A stretch of DNA of 64,000 nt from Streptomyces zinciresistens K42 (GTDB lineage Bacteria > Actinomycetota > Actinomycetes > Streptomycetales > Streptomycetaceae), in contig NZ_AGBF01000024.1 in NCBI RefSeq assembly GCF_000225525.1, positions 1-64,000 of the forward strand, given 5' to 3'. The translations under genes and the position numbers were made by a program. This document shows positions 26,459-39,182 of the stretch, piece by piece. Within the stretch, counting starts at the first letter, position 1. Each line of letters starts with the position of its first letter. Under the pieces are notes generated by a model that made no database searches, was not told the origin of the DNA, and worked only from the letters and a program-made list of their open reading frames with translations.

Positions 26459-27204
26459 ACGCCCGCACCGCCCTGGTCAGCGGAGCCACCGGCGGCCTCG
26501 GCTCGGCCATCGCCCGCCGTCTCGCTGCCGACGGCGCCACCGTCGCCCTCGCGCACCTCGACGTCGACCTGGCCGCAGCCGAGCTCACCGCCCACATCAC
26601 CGGCAGCGGTGGCACCGCAATCAGCCTGGCAGCCGACCTCCGCGACGCCGAGGCCGTGCGCGCCCTCTGTCACCAGGCCCACGACCAGCTCGGCCCGATC
26701 GACATCCTGGTCAGCAACGCCGGCGCCTACTCGCGCCGCCCGTGGAGGGAGACAACGCCAGCTCACTGGGACGAGGCACTGGCCTCTAACCTGACCAGCC
26801 ACTACCTCCTCACCCACGAGCTGACCCCTGCCATGGCGGCCGTCGGCTGGGGCCGGATCATCACCATCAGCTCGGTCCTCGCCACGGCGGGCCGTCACGA
26901 CCTCGCCAGCTACATCAGTGCCAAGGCTGGCCTCGAAGGGCTCACCCGTGCCCTCGCACGCGAACTCGGCCCAGCCGGCATCACCGTGAACTGTGTCGCC
27001 CCCGGTTCCATCCGCGTCCCCGCTGAGGACACCGTCGTCGACGATCCGGAAGCCATGACCGCCCGGCAGCTCGCCCGCCAGTGCGTCCAGCGCCGGGGCC
27101 GCCCGGAGGACATCGCCGCGGCCGTCGCCTTCCTCGCCACCGAGGACGCTGGCTTCATCACCGGCCAGACCCTGCGCGTCGACGGAGGCTGGATCCTTGG
27201 CTGA
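26443..27204 (+). CDS. short-chain dehydrogenase/reductase
   Basis: 253-aa classical SDR. The cofactor motif is SGATGGLGSA (residues 13-22); DILVSNAGAY is the NAG motif; the catalytic Ser-Tyr-Lys are in ITISS and YISAK; the C-terminus has TGQTLRVDGGW as in FabG-like enzymes. It overlaps the APH-like gene by 16 bp and the phosphatase gene by 8 bp. NAD(P)-dependent oxidation or reduction of a pathway intermediate is expected. Confidence 0.93.
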   Translation: MPGPLNARTALVSGATGGLGSAIARRLAADGATVALAHLDVDLAAAELTAHITGSGGTAISLAADLRDAEAVRALCHQAHDQLGPIDILVSNAGAYSRRPWRETTPAHWDEALASNLTSHYLLTHELTPAMAAVGWGRIITISSVLATAGRHDLASYISAKAGLEGLTRALARELGPAGITVNCVAPGSIRVPAEDTVVDDPEAMTARQLARQCVQRRGRPEDIAAAVAFLATEDAGFITGQTLRVDGGWILG

Positions 27205-27939
27205 CATCTGGCTCATGCGCCACGGCGCCTACGAAGGCCACCGCCCCGGCTACCACGCCCCGCACGAGGCCGCCCTCACGCAGGAGGGCCGCGACCAGGT
27301 CCGCCGCTCCCTCCCCCTCCCCGAGGACATCACAGCGATCGTCACCAGCCCGATGCCCCGCGCCCGCCAGACCGCCACCCTCGTCTCGCACCTCACGGGC
27401 CTGCCGATCGTGGCCATCTCCGGCCTCCTTGCCGAATGGCGCGCCCCGAGCATCGTCCTCGGCCGCACCGCCGAGACCTATCCACCGGCCTACCGAGCCT
27501 GGCGAGCTCGGCGCCTCGCCAACCCCTCCCTACGCTGCGAAGACGGCGAAAGCCTCATCGACCTCCACACCCGCGCCCGCCACTGCGCCGCCTTCCTCCA
27601 CCACAGCGCTGGACGCCACGGCCCCCTCGTAGCGGTCTCCCACACGCTGCTCTTGGGCGTCCTCACCCACCTTCAGGAGGGCCCCGCCGCCTTCACAACC
27701 GCCGCCAAAACGCCCTGGCAGTTCGCCGAGCGCCACCTGCTGCCTGCTGCCTGCTGCCTGCTGCCTGCTGCCTGCTGCCTGCCCACCAACGCATGGCACC
27801 TGGCCTTCAGCGGCCTGCCCAATAGTTGGCCGACGGCCGATGCTCCCGGTTCCGCTTGTCCCCTTGCCCGAGCCTGCATGCCGAAAGCACGCACCGGACG
27901 CCGCTCCTTGACGGGCAAACCCTGCCTGCCGCGGCACTA

Positions 27940-27943
<4 letters not shown>
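27197..27943 (+). CDS. histidine phosphatase with repeat-encoded tail
   Basis: 248-aa phosphoglycerate-mutase-like phosphatase. The RHG motif is in WLMRHGAYEG, the second Arg and Glu in SPMPRARQTA and LLAEWRAP, and the second His in VAVSHTLLLG. The TTG start at 27197 has GGAGG upstream and overlaps the SDR stop. After FAERH a 7-bp tandem repeat encodes LLPAACC twice, then about 48 residues with no family resemblance. The stop TAG (27941-27943) overlaps that of the convergent oxidase gene. It would dephosphorylate a pathway product. Confidence 0.85.
27736..27782 (+). repeat. heptamer tandem repeat (CCTGCTG)6.7 in coding sequence
   Basis: Six perfect copies of CCTGCTG (27736-27777) plus CCTGC, inside the histidine phosphatase gene. 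Since seven is not a multiple of three, gain or loss of one unit changes the reading frame. One alternative frame stops at 27823-27825, the other runs to about 27911. This is the classical layout of a slipped-strand contingency locus. Confidence 0.9.
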
Positions 27944-32077
<4,134 letters not shown>

Positions 32078-32087
32078 CCAGACCCCC

Positions 32088-32127
32088 GCGAAGGGCGCCC
32101 CGCGACGGTCCGCGGGGCGCCCTTCGC
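32088..32127. terminator. bidirectional terminator between serC and the ABC permease
   Basis: Perfect 17-bp stem (32088-32104 with 32111-32127) around the loop ACGGTC. It lies 11 bp after the serC stop and 36 bp beyond the convergent permease gene's end, so it can serve both strands. No T tract, as usual in this genus. Confidence 0.85.
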
Positions 32128-32162
32128 ACGTCACCGGGCCCGCGGCCCGCACTGCCGGGCCG

Positions 32163-32984
32163 TCACCTGCTCAGCCGCTGGAACCTGCGGACGGCGAGCG
32201 GCAGGAACAGTGCCGTCAGGACCACCGGCCAGACCCCCGCCATCAGCAGGGCGTGCTGCTCGATCCAGGAGTCGCCCGCCCCGCCCGGCGTCCCGAACAG
32301 CTCGCGCGTGGCCGCGGCCGTCGAGGAGATGGGGTTCCAGGCCGCCACCCAGCCCAGCCAGTCGGGCATCAGCTGCGGGGCGACGAAGACGCTGGAGATC
32401 ATCGTGAGCGGGAAGGCGACCGCGAACAGCCCGCCCGCGGCCTCCGGGTTGGGCACCATCAGCCCCAGCCACACCCCGGTCCAGATCAGCGCGAACCGCA
32501 GCCACAGCAGCAGGGCGAACGCGCCGAGGAAGCCGAACCCGCCGTCCGGCCGCCAGCCCATCGCGAGGGCCGTCAGCATCATGATCGCCAACTCGGCGCA
32601 GGCGGTGAGCAGATCGGTGATCCCGCGCCCGGCGACCACCGCGGAGGAGGCCATCGGCATGGAGCGGAACCGGTCGATGACGCCCTTGGTGGCGTCGTGG
32701 ACGACCATGGTCGCGGTGTTGATGAAGCCGAACGCCATCGTCATCACGAACATGCCCGGCATCAGGAAGTCCTTGTAGTCCCCGCCTCCCGGCACCTGCA
32801 TGGCGCTGCCGAAGACATAGCCGTACAGCAGCACGGACACGATCGGGAAGCCGAGCTGCCAGAGGATGTTGACCGGCTGGCGCCGGTAGTGGGTCAGGCC
32901 CCGGCGCACGATGTTCCCGACGTCGGCGAGGGTCCAGTACAGCCTGCCGCGGTCGCGCGGCGCGCTCAGGTCCACTGCGGTCAT
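32163..32984 (-). CDS. ABC-2 type exporter permease (DrrB-like)
   Basis: 273-aa membrane protein with six hydrophobic segments and the ABC-2 signature near [15 protein letters not shown] and [22 protein letters not shown] at 32984 overlaps the ATPase stop (ATGA). With the ATPase it forms a daunorubicin-resistance-type exporter for hydrophobic compounds or drugs. Expression is probably repressed by the divergent TetR protein (34042-34839). Confidence 0.92.
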   Translation of the reverse strand: MTAVDLSAPRDRGRLYWTLADVGNIVRRGLTHYRRQPVNILWQLGFPIVSVLLYGYVFGSAMQVPGGGDYKDFLMPGMFVMTMAFGFINTATMVVHDATKGVIDRFRSMPMASSAVVAGRGITDLLTACAELAIMMLTALAMGWRPDGGFGFLGAFALLLWLRFALIWTGVWLGLMVPNPEAAGGLFAVAFPLTMISSVFVAPQLMPDWLGWVAAWNPISSTAAATRELFGTPGGAGDSWIEQHALLMAGVWPVVLTALFLPLAVRRFQRLSR

Positions 32985-33955
32985 GCCGCGGCCCCCTCGG
33001 TGGTCTTGTCCGTACGCTGTCCGGTCAGGCGCAGGAAGACGTCGTCGAGGCTGGGCCTGCGCAGCCCGATGTCCTCGACCCGGACGCCCTCGTCCTGGAG
33101 CGTGCGCGCGACCTCGGTCAGGGCGGCGACCCGGTCGAGGACGGGCGCGTGCACCCGCAACTCGCCTTCCTCCGCCTCGGGTTCGCCGTCCGAGACCCGG
33201 GCGACGACCTTCACGGCCCGCGGCAGGTCGGACCGCTCGGCCACCACGACCTCGATCCGGTCGCCACCGACGCGGTTCTTCAGCCCGTCCGGGGTGTCGT
33301 CGGCGATGGACCGGCCCCGGTCGATGACGGTGACGCGCGAGGCCAGCCGGTCGGCCTCCTCCAGATACTGCGTGGTCAGCAGGACGGTCGTGCCGCCGGC
33401 CACCAACGCCCTCACGGCGTCCCAGACCTCGCCGCGGCCGCGCGGGTCGAGTCCGGTCGTCGGCTCGTCGAGGAAGAGCACGGCCGGCGCCAGGATCATC
33501 GACGCCGCGAGGTCCAGGCGGCGCCGCATGCCGCCGCTGTACTCGCCGACACCCTTGTCCGCCGCGTCGGCCAGGTCGAACCGCGCCAGCAGTTCGGCCG
33601 CGCGCGCACGGGCCCGCCTGCCGCCCAGGTGGAAGAGCCTGCCGAACATCTCCAGGTTCTGCCGCCCGGTCAGCACCTCGTCCACGGCCGCGTACTGCCC
33701 GGTGAGGCCGATCCGCGACCGCACCTCGCGCTGCCGCCGCGCCACGTCCAGGCCCGCCACCGCCGCCCGGCCGCCGTCCAGCCGGATCAGCGTGGACAGG
33801 ATGCGCACGGCGGTGGTCTTGCCCGCGCCGTTCGGCCCGAGCAGGCCGTGCACGGTGCCCTCCCGCACGGCCAGGTCGAAGCCGTCGAGCGCGCGCTTGC
33901 CGCCGTAGCGCTTCTCCAGCCCCTCGGCCCGCACCGCGAGTCCGTCGTCGCCCAT
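32981..33955 (-). CDS. ABC exporter ATP-binding protein (DrrA-like)
   Basis: 324-aa ATPase. Walker A is GPNGAGKTT, the signature [12 protein letters not shown], Walker [14 protein letters not shown], then a DrrA C-terminal domain with [18 protein letters not shown] at 33955 has GGAGAGGGG upstream. It forms an operon with the permease and shares a promoter region with the divergent TetR gene. Confidence 0.94.
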   Translation of the reverse strand: MGDDGLAVRAEGLEKRYGGKRALDGFDLAVREGTVHGLLGPNGAGKTTAVRILSTLIRLDGGRAAVAGLDVARRQREVRSRIGLTGQYAAVDEVLTGRQNLEMFGRLFHLGGRRARARAAELLARFDLADAADKGVGEYSGGMRRRLDLAASMILAPAVLFLDEPTTGLDPRGRGEVWDAVRALVAGGTTVLLTTQYLEEADRLASRVTVIDRGRSIADDTPDGLKNRVGGDRIEVVVAERSDLPRAVKVVARVSDGEPEAEEGELRVHAPVLDRVAALTEVARTLQDEGVRVEDIGLRRPSLDDVFLRLTGQRTDKTTEGAAA

Positions 33956-33975
33956 GGGTCCCCCTCTCCTTCATT

Positions 33976-34011
33976 GAGTACACCGTACTCGATAACGCGT
34001 ACATCGTACTC
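33976..34011. promoter_or_regulatory. twin TetR operators between DrrA-like and TetR genes
   Basis: GAGTAC-ACC-GTACTC at 33976-33990 is a perfect dyad. GCGTAC-ATC-GTACTC at 33997-34011 is a near-copy with two mismatched bases in the outer arm. The centres are 21 bp apart (two helical turns). They cover the promoter space of both divergent genes. TAAGCT at 34029-34034, about 8 bp before the TetR ATG, looks like the -10 of a leaderless transcript. Confidence 0.7.
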
Positions 34012-34041
34012 AGTTTTTGGCGGGGGCCTAAGCTGAACCGC

Positions 34042-34839
34042 ATGACGAGCGGCAAGGGCGGTACGGAGACCAGCGGCAGCGGCGACGTCGTGCGCACCAT
34101 GGAGCTGCTGTGGGACACCGGCCGGCGACCGAGCCGCGGGCCCAAGCCCGCCCTCACCCTGGACCGCATCGTGGCGGCTGCCGTCCGGGTCGCGGACGCC
34201 GAGGGCCTGGAGGCGGTGTCCATGCGCCGGGTCGCCGCCGAGGTCGGCACCGGCACCATGTCGCTCTACCGGTACGTCCCCGGCAAGGGCGAACTGCTCG
34301 ACCTGATGCTCGACCGCGTCCAGCGCCCCTCGCGGGACCCGGCCGACCCCGGCACGGACGGCTGGCGCACCGCCCTGGAGGCGATGGCCCGCGCGACCCT
34401 CGACCTCTACCGCCGCCACCCCTGGCTGCTCCAGGTCAACCAGTCACGCCCGATCCTCGGCCCGAGCGCCCTGGAGAGCACGGAGGCGATGCTCGCCCGC
34501 ATCAAGCCGACGGGGCTGAGCGACCCGGAGCTGATCTCGGCGATCGTCATGATCGACGCCTATGTCGCCGGGGCCGCGCGCACCCAGCTCTACCAGCGGG
34601 AGGCCGAGCACCGGACCGGCCTGACGGACACCGAGTTCTGGCAGGCGCAGGCGCCGACGCTGGAGAAGGCCATGGCCTCCGGCCGCTACCCCCTGCTCGC
34701 CTCCCTCGACGAGGGCACCTGGGGCGGCGGCTTCGACCACTTCGAGTTCGGGCTCCAGCGCATCCTGGACGGCCTGGAGGTGTTCGTGGCCCGCCGCCCG
34801 GGGACGGACGGCGCCCCGCCCCCGCCCGCCGCCGGATAG
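34042..34839 (+). CDS. TetR family repressor of the ABC exporter
   Basis: 265-aa TetR with the TetR_C_1-type C-terminal domain. The DNA-binding domain is at about residues 38-85 ([42 protein letters not shown]). The 36-residue N-terminal extension is common in this subgroup. ATG at 34042 lacks a Shine-Dalgarno, fitting leaderless translation. It is divergent from the exporter operon with the twin operators between them. Confidence 0.92.
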   Translation: MTSGKGGTETSGSGDVVRTMELLWDTGRRPSRGPKPALTLDRIVAAAVRVADAEGLEAVSMRRVAAEVGTGTMSLYRYVPGKGELLDLMLDRVQRPSRDPADPGTDGWRTALEAMARATLDLYRRHPWLLQVNQSRPILGPSALESTEAMLARIKPTGLSDPELISAIVMIDAYVAGAARTQLYQREAEHRTGLTDTEFWQAQAPTLEKAMASGRYPLLASLDEGTWGGGFDHFEFGLQRILDGLEVFVARRPGTDGAPPPPAAG

Positions 34840-34844
34840 CCGCC

Positions 34845-35819
34845 TCAGCCCCGGCGGAACAGCCGCCGCAGCCCGAAGAGCGCCACGACCGCCACCAGCA
34901 CGGCGACGCCGCCGACCTTGATGTCCCCGCCCGCGCCGCCGCCCCCGCCACCGCCGCCGGCACCCCCCGAGGACGCCGGCCCCCCGCCGGAGGACGCCCC
35001 GGAGGAGCCCGGGGCGTCCTTCGCGACCACCGCGCTGTCCGCGCCCTCGCTGCCCAGCATGAGCTTGGTCCCGTCGACCGAGTAGGTGGCCGACTCCCCC
35101 TGCCCGAGCGGCACGCTGATGCGCTCGCGCCGCTTGAGCTTCCCGCCGTTCCAGTCGTAGGCGATGCCGCCGAAGTACCCGCGCACGGCGAGCGTCCCGC
35201 CGTCCGGCGAGAAGGCGGCGTCGGTGGCCCACAGGTCGACGGGCGTGGTGGGCCGGAAGACGTTCGCGCCCGACGGGGAGAGCCTGGCCGGCCCCTCGTA
35301 CAGGTGCCCGCCGTTCTCCTGCTTGTCGATGATGTACACGCGCCCGGTCCTGGGATGCACCACCATCGACTCGGCGTCGCGGCTCCCGTCGGAGTACTTC
35401 ACCACGTACTGCGTGGCCCGGATCGTCTGGTCCTTCAGCACCTTGGGCTCGGGCAGCCGGTAGATCCACACGTACGGCCACTGCACGCCGTCGTTGTCGC
35501 CGATGTCGCCGACGTAGAGCTGGTTGTCCGGGCCCATGGAGATCGCCTCGACGTCCCGCGGGGTGCCCACGCCGGTCATGGTGATCCTGGCGACGGTCCT
35601 GCCGGTGGCGCTGTCGACGGCGTAGAGGAAGGCGCCCTCGTCCTGGTCGTTGTGGGTCCAGTAGACGCCCTTGTGCTGGCGGGAGGCGGCCAGGCCGCTG
35701 GACTCGGTGATCCGCGGGTCCCCGATCGTGAAGTCCCGGTCGCCGTCGGCGGCGGACGCGGGCACGGTGAACGCGGCGGTGATCAGGACCCCGGCGAGCA
35801 GGGCGAGCGGTCGGCGCAT
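34845..35819 (-). CDS. secreted, membrane-anchored beta-propeller-like protein
   Basis: 324-aa protein. It has a Sec signal peptide (1-23, ending PASAA), then a repeat-rich part resembling a PD40/WD40-like propeller (GVYWTHNDQDEG, LYVGDIGDND, DAESMVVHPRTGRVYIIDK, TDAAFSPDGGTLAVRG). A Gly/Ser/Ala-rich linker (about 270-300) precedes a C-terminal membrane helix (VAVLVAVVALFGL) and the basic tail RRLFRRG. Probably displayed outside the membrane. Function unknown; it converges with the TetR gene, 5 bp apart. Confidence 0.82.
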   Translation of the reverse strand: MRRPLALLAGVLITAAFTVPASAADGDRDFTIGDPRITESSGLAASRQHKGVYWTHNDQDEGAFLYAVDSATGRTVARITMTGVGTPRDVEAISMGPDNQLYVGDIGDNDGVQWPYVWIYRLPEPKVLKDQTIRATQYVVKYSDGSRDAESMVVHPRTGRVYIIDKQENGGHLYEGPARLSPSGANVFRPTTPVDLWATDAAFSPDGGTLAVRGYFGGIAYDWNGGKLKRRERISVPLGQGESATYSVDGTKLMLGSEGADSAVVAKDAPGSSGASSGGGPASSGGAGGGGGGGGAGGDIKVGGVAVLVAVVALFGLRRLFRRG

Positions 35820-35945
35820 GTCCCAAGCCTGCCATCAGGCGCGGCGGTTCGGCGGCGGAGGGCCCTCCGGGGCCCGCCCGGCGCGTGGCGGGCTTCACAC
35901 CCCGCCGGTCCCTGCCACCGGGCGGAGATCGTCCATCATGAGCGG

Positions 35946-36623
35946 ATGCTCAGGTTCATGCCCGTCGGCGACTCCATGACCATCGGCAGCGCCGGCGAAC
36001 ACACGTGGCGCTACCGCATGTGGCAGCACCTGCGCGACACGTACGGCGGTCCCTTCGCGCTGGTCGGCCCGCGCGAGGCGCTGCACGACAAGGCGACCGA
36101 CACGCCCACGTCGTACGAGTACGCCGACCCCGCCTTCCCCCGCGCCCACCTGGCCGGCTGGGGCGAGGGCTGGGTGCACATGGCCCCGCTGATCGGCGAG
36201 GCGGTGCGCGCGCACCGGGCCGACGTGCTGCTGGTCTCGCTGGGCCTGATCGACCTCGGCTTCTACACCGACGCGGAGCAGACGGCCCACAACGTAAGGG
36301 AGTTCGTCGCCGGCGCGCGCTCGGCGAACCCGCGGGTGCGCGTCGTCGCCCTGCCGGTGATCCCGAACGTCCGCGCCGAGACCGACGCCCCCTTCGCCGC
36401 GCAGGTCGCCCGCTTCAACGAACTGCTGGCCAAGGCGGTCGCCGACCTGGACGAGCCCCGCTCGCCCCTGCTCCTGGCCTCCCCGCCGCCGTCGTACGAC
36501 ATCACCTTCGACACCTACGACGGCACCCACCCGAACGCGCGCGGCGAGCACCTGATCGCGGAGGCGTTCGCGGGGGCGATGCACCAGGCGTGGGACCTGG
36601 GCGAGCCCTACACCCCCCGCTGA
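35946..36623 (+). CDS. SGNH/GDSL-type hydrolase
   Basis: 225-aa SGNH hydrolase. Block I is MPVGDSMTIGS (Ser nucleophile), and block V DGTHPNARGEHL carries the Asp/His. The usual block III GxND is replaced by LGLIDLGF, which is atypical. There is no signal peptide. ATG at 35946 is used; ATG at 35958 is possible. It could be an esterase on a carbohydrate or lipid. It lies just upstream of the interrupted aldo/keto reductase gene. Confidence 0.85.
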   Translation: MLRFMPVGDSMTIGSAGEHTWRYRMWQHLRDTYGGPFALVGPREALHDKATDTPTSYEYADPAFPRAHLAGWGEGWVHMAPLIGEAVRAHRADVLLVSLGLIDLGFYTDAEQTAHNVREFVAGARSANPRVRVVALPVIPNVRAETDAPFAAQVARFNELLAKAVADLDEPRSPLLLASPPPSYDITFDTYDGTHPNARGEHLIAEAFAGAMHQAWDLGEPYTPR

Positions 36624-36665
36624 CCCCTTGCCCGGAGCGCACTCCACACCGCTAGCGTGGCTGCC

Positions 36666-36830
36666 ATGGAGTACACGCAGCTCGGACGCACGGGACTCAA
36701 GGTCAGCCGACTCGTCCTCGGCACGATGAACTTCGGTCCGCAGACCGGCGAGGCCGACAGCCACGCGATCATGGACGCGGCGCTCGACGCCGGCATCAAC
36801 TACTTCGACACCGCCAACCGGCAATTTTGA
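36666..36830 (+). pseudogene. aldo/keto reductase, 5' fragment cut off by the integrative element
   Basis: Encodes the first 51 residues of an aldo/keto reductase ([19 protein letters not shown] ... GINYFDTAN), then runs into element sequence and stops after R-Q-F. The break falls in the active-site block DTANVYGWG, between the catalytic Asp and Tyr of the family tetrad. The remaining 3' part is at 42621-43471. Together they would give about 329 residues, the same length as the intact copy carried by the element. Confidence 0.93.
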
Positions 36831-36834
36831 CGCC
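36808..36834. other. attL junction
   Basis: Core ACACCGC (36808-36814) joins reductase codons on the left to element sequence on the right. The element arm CAATTTTGACGCC (36822-36834) is the exact reverse complement of GGCGTCAAAATTG at the right end (42600-42612). Rejoined, these give a roughly 48-bp symmetric attP, the usual size for large serine integrases. Confidence 0.85.
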
Positions 36835-36963
36835 AGGTTCCGCAGCAGCGCATCGCTGACGCTCACCGCTCCTGCGGACCCCGAGTGGAAACGACGAAGC
36901 CGCCGCCTCCCACTCGCCTCGAACGCAAGCAGAAGGCGACGACTCCGACACAGACCCGCTACC

Positions 36964-37953
36964 TCACCATGCGAAGGCTTCGGGAGACGGTCCGGGACCG
37001 GGGAAGATCTCGTCCAGAGACGTCAGCAGTTCCTCGCTCAGCTCCAGCTGTAGGGCGCGCAGCGCCGAGTCCAGCTGCTCCTGCGTGCGAGGGCCGACGA
37101 TCGGGCCGGTGACGCCGGGGCGGGTCAGCAGCCAGGCCAGTGCCGCCTCACCGGGCTCGAGGCCGTGCTTGTCGAGGAGGTTCTCGTACGCCTGGATCTG
37201 CTCGCGTGTCTTGGTGTCCTTGAGCGCGTCGGCAGCGCGGCCGCTCGCCCGGCGCCCCTGTGTGGCCTCCTTCTTGAGGACGCCGCCGAGCAGTCCTCCG
37301 TGCAGCGGAGACCAGGGGATGACACCGAGGCCGTAGTCCTGCGCGGCCGGGATGACCTCCATCTCGGCGCGGCGCTCAGCGAGGTTGTAGAGGCACTGCT
37401 CGCTGACCAGGCCCATGCGGCCGCGCCGGGCGGCGGTCTCGTTTGCCTGGGCGATCTTGTAGCCGGGGAAGTTGGACGACCCCGCGTAGAGGATCTTGCC
37501 CTGCTGGACCAGGACGTCGATCGCCTGCCAGATCTCCTCGAACGGCGTCGACCGGTCGATGTGATGGAACTGGTAGATGTCGATGTAGTCGGTCTGCAGC
37601 CGCTTGAGGGACGCGTCGACGGCCCGTCGGATGTTCACCGCGGAGAGCTTGTCGTGGTTGGGCCAGACGTCCCCGTCGCCCGCCATGTTCCCGTACACCT
37701 TGGTGGCGAGGACGACCTTGTCGCGCCGCCCGCCACCCTGGGCGAACCAAGTTCCGATGATCTCCTCGGTGCGGCCCTTGTTCTCACCCCACCCATAGAC
37801 GTTGGCCGTATCCAGAATGTTCAGACCCGCGTCGAGAGCGGCGTCCATGATGCCGTGGCTGGTTGATTCGTCTGTCTGCGGACCGAAGTTCATCGTGCCG
37901 AGAACGAGTCGGCTGACCTTGAGTCCGGTGCGTCCGAGCTGGGTGTACTTCAT
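36964..37953 (-). CDS. intact aldo/keto reductase carried by the element
   Basis: 329-aa aldo/keto reductase (Kvbeta/YghZ-like branch), NADPH-dependent. The catalytic Asp-Tyr are in ILDTANVYGWGE, Lys in LATKVYGN, His in YQFHHIDRST. By eye about four of five residues match the interrupted chromosomal gene, and both end PGPGPSPEAFAW. ATG at 37953. Its DNA at the DTA codons reads ATACGGC rather than the att core ACACCGC, so the protein is kept but the attachment core is not. It probably replaces the activity lost on integration. Confidence 0.93.
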   Translation of the reverse strand: MKYTQLGRTGLKVSRLVLGTMNFGPQTDESTSHGIMDAALDAGLNILDTANVYGWGENKGRTEEIIGTWFAQGGGRRDKVVLATKVYGNMAGDGDVWPNHDKLSAVNIRRAVDASLKRLQTDYIDIYQFHHIDRSTPFEEIWQAIDVLVQQGKILYAGSSNFPGYKIAQANETAARRGRMGLVSEQCLYNLAERRAEMEVIPAAQDYGLGVIPWSPLHGGLLGGVLKKEATQGRRASGRAADALKDTKTREQIQAYENLLDKHGLEPGEAALAWLLTRPGVTGPIVGPRTQEQLDSALRALQLELSEELLTSLDEIFPGPGPSPEAFAW

Positions 37954-38009
37954 GGGCCACAAGCCAACTGCTTCGAGTCCGCTCCAGGCAAGGGCATCAG
38001 GTTCCGCCG

Positions 38010-38618
38010 TCAGGAGTCGTCTCCGAGGTGCCGGTACAGCGTGGCCCGGGAGACGCCCAGAGCCTTGGCGATGGCACTGACGCTCTCTCCCTTCGCCTTC
38101 CTCGCGCGGGCCACGGTCAGCACGTCCTCGTTCACGACGGACGGCCGTCCGCCGGTACGCCCCTGCGCCTTGGCTGCGTCGAGTCCGGCGCGGGTGCGCT
38201 CCATGATGAGGCTGCGCTCGAACTCCGCCATGGCTCCTACCACCTGGAGCATGAGACGGCCATCGGCCGTGCTGGGGTCGATGTTGGCCAGTGCACCCGT
38301 GAGCACCTTGAACCCGATACCACGCTCCCGAAGCGTGTCGACCATGGTCACAAGGTCGATGAGCGACCGGGCGAAGCGGTCGAGCTTCCACACGCACAGA
38401 GTGTCGCCGGCGCGGGCGTAGTCGAGTGCTGACCGCAGCTCCGGCCGATCGGTGTTCTTGCCCGATGCTCTGTCCTCGAAGATCCGGGCGCAGCCTGCGG
38501 CCGTCAGCGCGTCGTGCTGCAACTGCGCTTCCTGGTCATCGGTGGAGACGCGGGCGTAACCGATGAGCTGACCGATGATCGTGTTCGTCGTCACGGCCGA
38601 GACTGTCTCAGAACTCAT
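38010..38618 (-). CDS. small serine recombinase (resolvase/invertase family)
   Basis: 202-aa resolvase. The catalytic Ser is in GYARVSTDDQ; downstream WKLDRFARSLIDLV and the E-helix EFERSLIMERTRAGLDAAKAQ are typical. The C-terminal HPK-type helix-turn-helix is SVSAIAKALGVSRATLYRHL. ATG at 38618. GAGAC-type repeats surround its start (38599-38730) and could be its recombination/regulatory site. It may resolve multimers of the excised element or derive from a transposon. Confidence 0.93.
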   Translation of the reverse strand: MSSETVSAVTTNTIIGQLIGYARVSTDDQEAQLQHDALTAAGCARIFEDRASGKNTDRPELRSALDYARAGDTLCVWKLDRFARSLIDLVTMVDTLRERGIGFKVLTGALANIDPSTADGRLMLQVVGAMAEFERSLIMERTRAGLDAAKAQGRTGGRPSVVNEDVLTVARARKAKGESVSAIAKALGVSRATLYRHLGDDS

Positions 38619-38730
38619 CTCAATACGTCAAGCCTGAGACTGGAGTTTCGAGACGGGTTTTGAACAGCGCTACACACCCCCTTCAGGAACGCTTGCCATC
38701 CCGTCTCACAAACCTTGGTTTTCGAGACGG
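38599..38730. repeat. cluster of GAGAC inverted/direct repeats (res-like site)
   Basis: Includes GAGAC-T-GTCTC (38599-38609), TGAGAC (38634-38639), TTTCGAGACGG (38646-38656), CCGTCTC (38701-38707) and a second exact TTTCGAGACGG (38720-38730), spanning the start and upstream region of the resolvase gene. Multiple recombinase-size inverted sites next to a resolvase gene are typical of res sites. The rest of 38619-39182 holds no supported gene. Confidence 0.5.
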
Positions 38731-38966
38731 CCGTTACTGGTCACACGGCGCCACGGTCGGGTGTCGCACCTCTGCCCGGTGTCGGACAGTGCTGCGCCCC
38801 GGTCGCCACGGCAAGGGGCTGTGGGCTTGTCTGCCGGTCTGTCGCTTCGCTCTCGCCGACTACCGAGGGCGCGGCCTGTCGACCGCTCACGCGGGTGCAC
38901 AGCCGTTCGCCTTCCAAGGGATGCAGGGCCAGCCTGTCGACGGCGGAGCGAAGGCAGGGGCTCACG

Positions 38967-39006
38967 CTTGCCGGATCGACAGTGAACTTGCCGGATCGAC
39001 AGTGAA
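38967..39006 (+). repeat. perfect 2 x 20-bp tandem duplication
   Basis: CTTGCCGGATCGACAGTGAA occurs twice head to tail (38967-38986 and 38987-39006) in the non-coding stretch between the resolvase and TmrB-like genes. Two identical 20-bp units could be iterons or a duplicated promoter/operator; no gene starts immediately downstream. Confidence 0.85.
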
Positions 39007-39182
39007 GAGGAGGGCCGAGACAAGGCGAGAGGCCAACAGCGGAGAGGGGTGGGGTATGACCCCTTGGCGGGCGCTTGCCGACCGCCGGGTCTTACCGGCT
39101 CAAATCCTGCCACGGTTTCAGGGTCCTTCAGGTCGGCCCCTCCTCCAGGCAGTACGTGGCTGACCACAGACCACCACCGCGA

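Noticed and set aside
36831..36963. Gene at the left end of the element
   Set aside because: Short open frame with low-complexity product and no ribosome-binding site.
39053..39125. tRNA-like stretch (CTCAAATCCTGCC) in the element
   Set aside because: No acceptor or T-stem of proper length could be formed; probably chance.
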